This document shows positions 6,894-12,139 of a DNA stretch of 12,139 nucleotides, one piece after another. Under the pieces are notes generated by a model. That model did no database searches. It was not told the DNA's origin and saw nothing but the letters and a program-made list of their open reading frames with translations. The stretch spans positions 1 to 12,139 of the forward strand of contig CAMTOM010000017.1 in NCBI GenBank assembly GCA_947074125.1, read 5' to 3'. Both the position numbers and the translations under genes were made by a program. This stretch comes from an uncultured Desulfovibrionaceae bacterium. GTDB taxonomy: Bacteria; Desulfobacterota; Desulfovibrionia; Desulfovibrionales; Desulfovibrionaceae. Position 1 is the stretch's first letter; every line of letters begins with the position of its first letter.

Positions 6894-8045
6894 ATGCCCA
6901 AACAAAGCAAAAAAAAGAGCTTCGCAGAAAAAACGTGTGCTTATATGTCACAAGATACTGACTTCACTCTTTCTTCCTATCGTTTTGAATTGCCAGAAAG
7001 CCAGATAGCCCAATATCCACCAGAGGAGAGAGGGGCTTCCCGCTTGTTGGTCATGGATCGTACAGGAACACATCCCTTAGAGCATTCTTCTTTCAGCCAA
7101 CTCACAGATTTTCTTCCGCCAAAAGCCTTGTTAGTGGTGAATAATTCCCGCGTGCTTCAGGCGCGTTTGCAGGGAGTACGGGCAACGGGCGGCAAGGTAG
7201 AGTTCTTATTGCTGACGCCTTTGCCATTGCTGGGCACAACAGCGCGCCCTGTTCAGGAGCGCGAGGGCTGGTTTATGGCAGAGGCGGAAGGTCTGTTGCG
7301 TGCGGGAGGGCGGATTGCAGAAGGGGAAAAAATCTCTTTTGGCGACCGGATAGCGATTTGCGTATTGCGCAATGGCGCTTTTGGACGGCGGCAGGTACAG
7401 CTTTTCTGGCGTGGCGATGCCGCAGAAGCCTTTGCTGCCATAGGACACGTTCCCCTGCCCCCCTATATTCGTCGGACAGATGAGACAGGTGATCTGAAGC
7501 GTTACCAGACAATTTTTGCCCGTGAAGAAAAAAATGGATCTGTTGCCGCGCCAACAGCAGGATTGCATTTCACGCCGCAGATGCGCGAGTCACTTGTTGC
7601 GCAGGGCTTTCAGTTTGCTGAGGTGACACTATATGTGGGCTATGGTACATTCAGTCCCGTGCGTGAACAGGATATACGCAAGCACCAGATGCACTCGGAG
7701 TATGTGGAGATAAGTGATGTGACAGCGAGCAGCATTCTTCAGGCACGAGCCGAGGGGCGTCCTGTGATTGCTGTGGGCACAACAGCTTTGCGGACACTGG
7801 AAGGGGTTGCATGGGCGTGTGGTGAGATACGCGCTTTTTCTGGCTGGACAGATATTTTTTTATATCCTGGTGCTTCTTTTTCTGTTGTGGATGGGCTTAT
7901 TACCAATTTTCACCTGCCAGAGTCTTCTTTATTGATGCTTGTGTCAGCTTTTGCCGGACGTGAGCGGATATTGGCGGCCTATCAGGAAGCGGTGCATTGT
8001 GGCTATCGTTTTTTCTCATATGGGGATGCCATGTTTATTCGCTGA
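6894..8045 (+). CDS. queA: S-adenosylmethionine:tRNA ribosyltransferase-isomerase QueA
   Basis: Transfers and isomerises the ribosyl part of S-adenosylmethionine onto preQ1 in the anticodon wobble position of tRNA, forming epoxyqueuosine. It is cytoplasmic, 383 aa. Family motifs run through the length: IAQYPPEERGASRLLVMDR near the N-terminus, LLVVNNSRVLQARL, TGGKVEFLLL, VPLPPYIRR, YQTIFA, GSVAAPTAGLHFT, VTLYVGYGTFSPVR, HSEY, AVGTTALRTLE, TDIFLYPG, NFHLPESSLLMLVSAFAGRE and the terminal YRFFSYGDAMFI. The chosen ATG has GGAGG (6881-6885) eight bases upstream and adds about 18 mostly basic residues (PKQSKKK...) before the usual QueA start; an internal ATG at 6945 would give the typical N-terminus but has no ribosome site. 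The gene is alone on its strand, divergent from coaBC. Confidence 0.95.
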   Translation: MPKQSKKKSFAEKTCAYMSQDTDFTLSSYRFELPESQIAQYPPEERGASRLLVMDRTGTHPLEHSSFSQLTDFLPPKALLVVNNSRVLQARLQGVRATGGKVEFLLLTPLPLLGTTARPVQEREGWFMAEAEGLLRAGGRIAEGEKISFGDRIAICVLRNGAFGRRQVQLFWRGDAAEAFAAIGHVPLPPYIRRTDETGDLKRYQTIFAREEKNGSVAAPTAGLHFTPQMRESLVAQGFQFAEVTLYVGYGTFSPVREQDIRKHQMHSEYVEISDVTASSILQARAEGRPVIAVGTTALRTLEGVAWACGEIRAFSGWTDIFLYPGASFSVVDGLITNFHLPESSLLMLVSAFAGRERILAAYQEAVHCGYRFFSYGDAMFIR

Positions 8046-8134
8046 ATACGGCTTATGAGTAGCGCACGATTTTTCCATTTTAGAAGCGGTATTTTTTATT
8101 GGCATTATATGCTAGGGTGTGAGCAGGGGGAAGA

Positions 8135-8178
8135 AGAGCAGCATAAGCTGCATGTGTGGCATATGAGTATTCTGCTCT
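8135..8178 (+). repeat. Inverted repeats in the vorD leader
   Basis: AGAGCAG (8135-8141) and CTGCTCT (8172-8178) can pair across 30 bases. An alternative small hairpin, GCAGC (8138-8142) with GCTGC (8147-8151), uses part of the same upstream arm. The two folds are mutually exclusive, a layout seen in switchable leaders, but this could be chance. The region 8046-8204 has no gene and no clear terminator after queA. Confidence 0.4.
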
Positions 8179-8204
8179 ATGCCTGATGAACGTAAGGAGT
8201 ACTC

Positions 8205-8438
8205 ATGTCACGAGTCGTTTTTCTTGAAGATCGGTGCAAGGGCTGTTTGCTGTGTGTGGCTGTCTGCCCCTCACAGATTTTGCGTCCCTCTGGTCGGAGT
8301 AACCGAAATGGTTATGAAATGGTAGAAATGTCGCCTGAGGGCAAGTGTATAGGTTGTGCATCGTGTGCTTTCATGTGTCCTGATGTGGCTATTCGCGTCT
8401 TTCGCACATCACCGGCAGGTAAAAGGAGGAAGGCATGA
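8205..8438 (+). CDS. vorD: 2x[4Fe-4S] ferredoxin-like subunit of 2-oxoacid:ferredoxin oxidoreductase
   Basis: A 77-aa iron-sulfur subunit that relays electrons from the thiamine-diphosphate centre of the Vor/Kor enzyme to soluble ferredoxin. It has two full ferredoxin motifs, C11-x2-C14-x2-C17-x3-C21-P and C48-x2-C51-x2-C54-x3-C58-P, each binding one [4Fe-4S] cluster. AAGGAG (8194-8199) stands five bases before the ATG. Its TGA overlaps the ATG of the next gene (ATGA at 8435-8438), so translation is coupled. Position as first gene of the four-subunit cluster matches the D-B-A-C or D-A-B-C order of related operons. Whether the substrate is 2-oxoisovalerate or 2-oxoglutarate is not fixed by this subunit. 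Confidence 0.92.
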   Translation: MSRVVFLEDRCKGCLLCVAVCPSQILRPSGRSNRNGYEMVEMSPEGKCIGCASCAFMCPDVAIRVFRTSPAGKRRKA

Positions 8439-9538
8439 GTCAGGCACCTGAACGTATTCTGATCAAAGGGAATGAAGCGATTGTGCGTGGCGCGCTGGAT
8501 GCCGGATGCCGCTGTTATTTTGGCTATCCCATTACACCGCAGAATGAAATTCCTGAGGCCTTTTCTTCCATGCTGCCTGAACAGGGGGGCAGTTTTGTAC
8601 AGGCAGAAAGTGAACTAGCTGCCGTCAATATGCTGTTGGGTGCTGCGGCGTGCGGTATTCCTGCCATGACGTCTTCGTCAAGCTGCGGTATCGCGCTTAT
8701 GCAGGAAACCATCTCGTATATGGCGGGAAGCTGTGTGCCTGGTGTGATTGTCAATATGATGCGCGGTGGCCCTGGTCTTGGGGACATTGGCCCTTCCCAG
8801 AGTGATTATTTTCAGGCTGTGAAAGGGGGAGGCAATGGTGATCACAGAAATTTTGTGCTCGCTCCGGCAACGGCTCAGGAATGCTACGACATGATGTTTT
8901 CTGCTTTTGCGCTGGCATTTAAGTATCGCAATCCTGTTATGGTATTGGGAGATGCGATTGTCGGGCAGATGAAAGAGCCTGTTCGCTGTGTGCCGCCCAA
9001 ACATGCGTTGACTCCAGAACAGTTGATGCAGCAGGGAGAAGACTGGCGTCTGGAAGGTTATGACCGTCATGCTGTACCTGAGCCACGTGTTCTACGTTCT
9101 CTTTTGTTGAAAGAAGGGCAGCTTGCCGCACATAATCGCTCCTTACACGAAAAATACAGCGCAATGCGTCAGGAAGCCGCAGCGGAGCAGGTATTTTGTG
9201 ACGATGCTTCTCTTGTGGTGGTTGCCTTTGGATCCATAGCACGCATCGCACATAGCGCAGTGAGGCATTTGCGTCAGGCGGGGCACAAGGTTGGGCTTTT
9301 CCGTCCGACAACACTATACCCTTTTCCTGAAGAAGCCCTTCGTGCCTTGATAAGCTCTGGTAAAAGGCGTTTTCTGGTGATTGAACAAAATCTGGGTCAG
9401 ATGGTAGAAGATGTGCGTCTTGCAATAGATGGACAGGCACCTGTGAGCTGGCATGGCATTCTGCCTGATTTATATGTTGGGGCGGAAACATTGCGTGCGC
9501 CTATTTTGGAAGCCCTTGAAGGAGGTAAGCATGTCTGA
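8435..9538 (+). CDS. vorB: 2-oxoacid:ferredoxin oxidoreductase alpha subunit, VorB type
   Basis: Subunit of 367 aa that, with VorA, forms the active site converting a 2-oxoacid and CoA to acyl-CoA, CO2 and reduced ferredoxin. Visible family motifs are LIKGNEAIVRGALDAGC (9-25), the pyrimidine-binding-type GYPITPQNEIPE (30-41), the acidic QAESELAAVNM (56-66), TSSSSCGIALMQE, VNMMRGGPGLG, PSQSDYFQA and YRNPVMVLGD. The C-terminal third carries an FRPTTLYPFPEE-like transketolase C-domain segment. GYPITPQNEIPE and GLGDIGPSQSDYFQ match what I remember of VorB-annotated (3-methyl-2-oxobutanoate) subunits more closely than OorA/KorA, but the substrate is inferred. AGGAGG (8424-8429) precedes the ATG; the stop lies 8 bases inside vorA. 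Confidence 0.93.
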   Translation: MSQAPERILIKGNEAIVRGALDAGCRCYFGYPITPQNEIPEAFSSMLPEQGGSFVQAESELAAVNMLLGAAACGIPAMTSSSSCGIALMQETISYMAGSCVPGVIVNMMRGGPGLGDIGPSQSDYFQAVKGGGNGDHRNFVLAPATAQECYDMMFSAFALAFKYRNPVMVLGDAIVGQMKEPVRCVPPKHALTPEQLMQQGEDWRLEGYDRHAVPEPRVLRSLLLKEGQLAAHNRSLHEKYSAMRQEAAAEQVFCDDASLVVVAFGSIARIAHSAVRHLRQAGHKVGLFRPTTLYPFPEEALRALISSGKRRFLVIEQNLGQMVEDVRLAIDGQAPVSWHGILPDLYVGAETLRAPILEALEGGKHV

Positions 9539-10346
9539 GTTACTCAAAGCCCGTGCGGGTGAAAAGCTTATTTTTGACCATCCTTCTGTACTTTCTGAAG
9601 CTGTCACACATTATTGCCCTGGCTGCCATCACGGTATTGCGCATCGTTTGGTTGCAGAGGTGCTGGAAGAGCTGGAACTGGCTTCCCGCGCCATTATGGT
9701 GGCTTCTGTGGGCTGTTCCGTTATTTCTTATGACTATATTAGCGTGGACAGTGTCGAGTCGCCTCATGGACGAGCCTGTGCTGTGGCTACTGGTGTGAAG
9801 CGCGCACGCCCTGATACCATTGTGTTCACCTATCAGGGTGATGGGGATATGGGAGCCATTGGCCTTGCAGAATCTTTGCACGCAGCGGCTCGTGGTGAGC
9901 ATATTACCGCAGTATTTGTCAATAATACTGTATATGGCATGACGGGGGGGCAGATGGCACCCACGACGCTTCTGGGGCAAAAGACGACGACAACGCCTAT
10001 GGGGCGGCGTATGGAATTGGAAGGTGGGCCAGTGCATATGGCGGAAATGATGTCGCAGTTGGCTGGCGTTGCGTATGCAGAGCGCTGCTCTCTTGATTCT
10101 GTACGGCACATTCGTGCTGCGCAGGATGCTATTCGTAAAGCCTTTAGCATTCAGGCCAAAGGGCTTGGTTTCAGTTTTGTGGAGTTGCTCAGCGGCTGCC
10201 CGACAAACTGGCATATGGATCCGGTCAGGGCGAATACGCGCATTCGTGAAGAAATGATTCCCGTATTCCCCTTGGGTGTTTATAAGGATATTACCGCACA
10301 AGCTGTTCCGGTGATTGCAGACAAGGTAGTGGAGGGACGCTCATGA
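9531..10346 (+). CDS. vorA: 2-oxoacid:ferredoxin oxidoreductase beta subunit, thiamine-diphosphate binding, VorA type
   Basis: Thiamine-diphosphate-binding subunit, 271 aa. Motifs: HYCPGCHHGIAHR (27-39), SVGCSV (59-64), HGRACAVATG (79-88), the metal/cofactor motif GDGDMGAIG (103-111) closed by NN (131-132), and VYGMTGGQMAPTT followed by the GQKTTT segment typical of VorA proteins. The start at 9531 is taken from GGAGGT (9521-9526) and the conserved N-terminus. An ATG at 9453 in the same frame would add 26 residues encoded inside vorB and is rejected. It overlaps vorB by 8 bases and vorC by 4, so all four subunits are likely made in fixed ratio from one mRNA. Confidence 0.94.
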   Translation: MSELLKARAGEKLIFDHPSVLSEAVTHYCPGCHHGIAHRLVAEVLEELELASRAIMVASVGCSVISYDYISVDSVESPHGRACAVATGVKRARPDTIVFTYQGDGDMGAIGLAESLHAAARGEHITAVFVNNTVYGMTGGQMAPTTLLGQKTTTTPMGRRMELEGGPVHMAEMMSQLAGVAYAERCSLDSVRHIRAAQDAIRKAFSIQAKGLGFSFVELLSGCPTNWHMDPVRANTRIREEMIPVFPLGVYKDITAQAVPVIADKVVEGRS

Positions 10347-10882
10347 GCGCATATATGGATGTTATCATGGCGGGTTTTGGGGGGCAGGGTGTGCTCCTGA
10401 TGGGCAATGTTCTGGCAAACTGTGCCATGGAGCGGGGGCTTGAAGTGACCTATATTCCCGTATATGGAGCAGAAATGCGAGGTGGTACGGCTAACTGTAC
10501 TGTGGTTATAGATAGCGAACCCATCGGTTCTCCCATTGTGCATTCACCGCGCTCTACCGTAATTCTGAACCAGCCTTCTCTGGAAAAGTTCCAGCCGCGC
10601 CTTGCCAAAGACGGCGTGCAGATCATTAACAGCTCGCTTGTTGATATTGCTCTTGTGGACACCAAGCGCCATTCTGTATGTATTCCTGCAACAGATATCG
10701 CACGTGAACTTGGTACTGTAAAAATGACAAATATGGTCGCTTTGGGAGCCTGGCTCAAAGCCACAGGCATTTTGCCCCTCAAAGCGGTGCAGGACATCCT
10801 GCATAAGGTCGCGCCACAGCATTATCGCAAACTCATTCTTGCCAATGTACGCGCACTGGAAGCCGGATACTCGCACAGCTAA
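10343..10882 (+). CDS. vorC: 2-oxoacid:ferredoxin oxidoreductase gamma subunit
   Basis: Gamma (POR catalytic-domain type) subunit, 179 aa, that completes the heterotetramer. The N-terminal nucleotide/CoA-type glycine motif AGFGGQGV (10-17) is followed by TYIPVYGAEMRGGTANC (36-52), the signature of the family, and later KMTNMVALGAWLKATG. Length matches usual gamma subunits (about 180 aa). The ATG overlaps the vorA stop (ATGA, 10343-10346), with GGAGGG at 10331-10336 as ribosome site. It is the last gene of the cluster. No classical terminator directly follows; a tandem repeat and a hairpin cluster lie downstream. Confidence 0.93.
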   Translation: MSAYMDVIMAGFGGQGVLLMGNVLANCAMERGLEVTYIPVYGAEMRGGTANCTVVIDSEPIGSPIVHSPRSTVILNQPSLEKFQPRLAKDGVQIINSSLVDIALVDTKRHSVCIPATDIARELGTVKMTNMVALGAWLKATGILPLKAVQDILHKVAPQHYRKLILANVRALEAGYSHS

Positions 10883-10895
10883 GCAAAGTAGCAAA

Positions 10896-10929
10896 AAAAT
10901 AAAAGGTAACAGAAAATAAAAGGTAACAG
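10896..10929 (+). repeat. Two tandem copies of a 17-bp unit after vorC
   Basis: The unit AAAATAAAAGGTAACAG occurs at 10896-10912 and again, identical, at 10913-10929. It begins 14 bases after the vorC stop and is AT-rich, unlike the flanking genes. Two copies suggest a recent slippage duplication; a binding site is possible. Confidence 0.85.
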
Positions 10930-10991
10930 AAACAACCTGATGTTCAGTCACCTTGTCATCACCAGAACAGGCAATAAGCTGATTTCACGCC

Positions 10992-11089
10992 TCCCCAACC
11001 ATCTGTATGTCGTTTGCGACTACAGATGACGATGGGGGTGCAGGGGATTCAATTCCCTGCCAGGGGGTCTGGGGGACAGCGTCCCACAG
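10992..11089 (+). repeat. G-rich cluster of three consecutive hairpins (possible dispersed intergenic element or structured RNA)
   Basis: Hairpin A (10992-11038): outer stem TCCCCA with TGGGGG, and an inner stem CATCTGTA (11000-11007) plus GTCG (11009-11012) pairing CGAC (11017-11020) plus TACAGATG (11021-11028), loop TTTG. Hairpin B (11040-11060): GCAGGGGAT with ATTCCCTGC around the loop TCA, one G-U pair. Hairpin C (11069-11089): CTGGGGGAC with GTCCCACAG around AGC, one mismatch. The GGGGGTC-TGGGGGAC phrase looks like G-rich hairpin repeats I remember from intergenic regions of several bacteria, but I cannot check copy number. No T-tract, so not a plain terminator. It lies just before the HEAT gene and after vorC. 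Confidence 0.65.
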
Positions 11090-11122
11090 TCTTCATAATG
11101 TGCTCATAAGCAAGGAACATAT

Positions 11123-11812
11123 ATGGCACGGATGCGGATGCGTAAAGCGCACCTCAAAAACATACTGGAAGAAGATTCATGGCAGGAGCATCTTCCTGAA
11201 ATTGCGGCATTGAATGGTAAGGAGGCGGTGGCGCCTCTCATGTCATTTCTGCTCTATGGCGGTGATATGACAGCGCGTGCGGCAGTGGCGCTGGGGCTTG
11301 TAGTTTCTGGTATTGCGCAGCAGCAGATGGAAGCGGGGCGTGTGCTGATACGGCGTTTTATGTGGCATATGAATGAGGAGTCCGGCAATATTGGCTGGGG
11401 GATTCCTGAGGCTTTTGCTGAGGCTTTGGCGTCCAGTCGGCCTTTGGCACAGGAATTCCACAAGGTACTCATTTCGTATATTGTGGACACGGGGCGTGAT
11501 GATAATTTTTGTGATCATGCGGTGTTGCGCCGTTCGTGTTACTGGGCTGTGGGGCGCTTGGGGCAGGCGTGGCCTGATTTGGGTGTTGCTGCCAGAGGCT
11601 GGCTTGTGCGGGGCTTGGATGATGAAGACATAGCCTGTCGGGGAATGGCAGCCTGGGCATTATCACAATTGCCACCTGATTTCACTGTGATACCTCCTTT
11701 GCGAAGACTTGAAAGCGCAGGATATGAAGAGCGCTGTTTTATTTTCGATGGTGAGCGTGTACGCGAATATACTGTGACCCAGCTTGCTGCCCAAGCCTTG
11801 CAACAGGGATAG
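11123..11812 (+). CDS. HEAT-repeat-like protein (resembles DVU0298-family)
   Basis: A 229-aa soluble, all-helical protein with degenerate HEAT/PBS-lyase-like repeats: DMTARAAVALGLVVSGI (48-64), LRRSCYWAVGRLGQAWPDLG (135-154) and, nearby, DEDIACRGMAAWALSQL. The central motif NEESGNIGWGIPEAFAEAL (84-102) is what I associate, from memory, with Desulfovibrio proteins labelled DVU0298 family. HEAT repeats normally serve as protein-binding scaffolds; no catalytic motif is visible and the role is unknown. AAGGA (11112-11116) precedes the ATG. The stop lies 3 bases before the next gene's start, so the two are probably translated from one message, although no functional link to the exporter is obvious. 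Confidence 0.85.
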   Translation: MARMRMRKAHLKNILEEDSWQEHLPEIAALNGKEAVAPLMSFLLYGGDMTARAAVALGLVVSGIAQQQMEAGRVLIRRFMWHMNEESGNIGWGIPEAFAEALASSRPLAQEFHKVLISYIVDTGRDDNFCDHAVLRRSCYWAVGRLGQAWPDLGVAARGWLVRGLDDEDIACRGMAAWALSQLPPDFTVIPPLRRLESAGYEERCFIFDGERVREYTVTQLAAQALQQG

Positions 11813-11815
11813 CTC

Positions 11816-12139
11816 ATGTCTTTTTTTTCTTCCTTTTCAGGGGCGATACGCCCCTTTGTTGCTTCTTCTCCCTTTGCTATCATTCTCTTGCTCATATCCA
11901 TGTTTTCTGTCCAGTACGGCGCTTCTCTTGCCAAACAGATCTTTGTGCAGGTGGGGCCTCTTGGAACAACGGCACTGCGTGTTTTTACTGCTGCCTTGAT
12001 TCTCTGTCTGATTTTGCGTCCGTGGAAGGCGCCCCCTTCGCGTGCTGGACTCAAGTTTATTTGTTTGTATGGTCTTTCTTTGGGCTTTATGAACATGTTT
12101 TTTTATCTTTCCATTGAACGGATTCCTTTGGGTATTGCT
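11816..12139 (+). CDS. rhtA: RhtA/EamA-family inner-membrane exporter, 3'-partial
   Basis: First 108 codons of a membrane transporter of the drug/metabolite transporter (EamA) superfamily, cut by the window end. After a short N-terminus come hydrophobic helices: IILLLISMFSVQYGASLAK (about 22-40), an ALRVFTAALILCLILRPW segment, and LYGLSLGFMNMFFYLSIERI running into PLGIA. The phrases QYGASLAKQIF, GTTALR and FYLSIERIPLGIA match RhtA (threonine/homoserine exporter) proteins closely. Substrate is inferred; amino-acid or metabolite export is likely. The ribosome site is weak (AGGGA, 11805-11809 region), consistent with coupling to the gene ending 3 bases upstream. Confidence 0.88.
   Translation, partial: MSFFSSFSGAIRPFVASSPFAIILLLISMFSVQYGASLAKQIFVQVGPLGTTALRVFTAALILCLILRPWKAPPSRAGLKFICLYGLSLGFMNMFFYLSIERIPLGIA
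11839..11855 (+). other. GC-rich hairpin at the 5' end of rhtA
   Basis: AGGGGCG (11839-11845) pairs perfectly with CGCCCCT (11849-11855) around the loop ATA, 23 bases into the rhtA coding sequence and just after a T-rich tract. In RNA it might slow early translation or act as a weak attenuator (TTTG follows). It may also simply reflect codon choice. Confidence 0.4.

Noticed and set aside
8100..8114. Sigma-54 promoter before vorD (TGGCAT...TGCTA)
   Set aside because: GG and GC are separated by 8 bases rather than the required 10, so it cannot fit a -24/-12 promoter.
9453..9530. Upstream ATG start for vorA (26 extra residues)
   Set aside because: It lies inside vorB, has no ribosome site, and the added residues do not match the family; ATG at 9531 has GGAGGT upstream.
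11040..11060. tRNA T-arm-like TTCAATTCC segment
   Set aside because: The stem and loop do not fit a T-arm (loop would be only three bases in the best fold) and no acceptor, D or anticodon arms surround it.
11007..11213. 68-aa ORF before the HEAT gene
   Set aside because: It runs through the hairpin cluster and into the HEAT gene in another frame, has no ribosome site and no recognisable sequence.
1..12139. CRISPR array, insertion sequence, phage or defence genes
   Set aside because: No regularly spaced repeats, transposase, integrase or terminal repeats seen; all sizeable genes are metabolic, maturation or transport genes apart from the unassigned 4725-5468 protein and the HEAT-like protein.

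Overview
The window reads as accessory and housekeeping chromosome from an anaerobic, sulfate-reducer-like bacterium, most probably of the Desulfovibrionaceae. This rests on remembered protein similarity only. The formate dehydrogenase resembles the periplasmic two-subunit FdhAB of Desulfovibrio. A small HEAT-like protein carries a motif I associate with a Desulfovibrio family, and a Vor-type 2-oxoacid:ferredoxin oxidoreductase is present. Base composition is intermediate, so I do not name a genus.

Layout. (1) 1-3551, plus strand: a selenocysteine-containing formate dehydrogenase catalytic subunit (5' end cut off by the window) and its iron-sulfur partner FdhB. An in-frame TGA at 427-429 splits fdhA into two apparent ORFs, but its context (conserved U-H-G site plus a downstream hairpin) shows a Sec codon. 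(2) 3552-3767: two palindromic hairpins and a probable terminator. (3) 3768-4655, plus: fdhE, the accessory protein for formate dehydrogenase maturation, closed by a strong terminator. (4) 4725-6670, minus: coaBC (coenzyme A synthesis) followed by an unrecognised Pro/Ala/Gln-rich protein that overlaps the coaBC end by 19 bases. (5) 6671-6893: divergent promoter region. (6) 6894-8045, plus: queA (queuosine synthesis). (7) 8205-10882, plus: four tightly packed genes, vorD-vorB-vorA-vorC, whose start and stop codons overlap. (8) 10883-11122: a 17-bp tandem repeat and a G-rich run of three hairpins. (9) 11123-end, plus: a HEAT-like protein and, 3 bases later, the start of an RhtA/EamA-type inner-membrane exporter cut by the window end.

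How it fits together. FdhAB oxidises formate in the periplasm and FdhE supports assembly of the enzyme, so genes 1-3 form one functional module that also depends on the Sec machinery (selA/B/C/D) elsewhere. VorDBAC decarboxylates branched-chain or related 2-oxoacids to acyl-CoA in the cytoplasm, reducing ferredoxin; coaBC supplies CoA, but I see no sign of co-regulation. The remaining genes are housekeeping or transport.

I did not find a clearly new multi-gene system. The least explained items are the linker-rich protein after coaBC, the three-hairpin G-rich element before the HEAT gene, and the paired hairpins after fdhB that share the same core.
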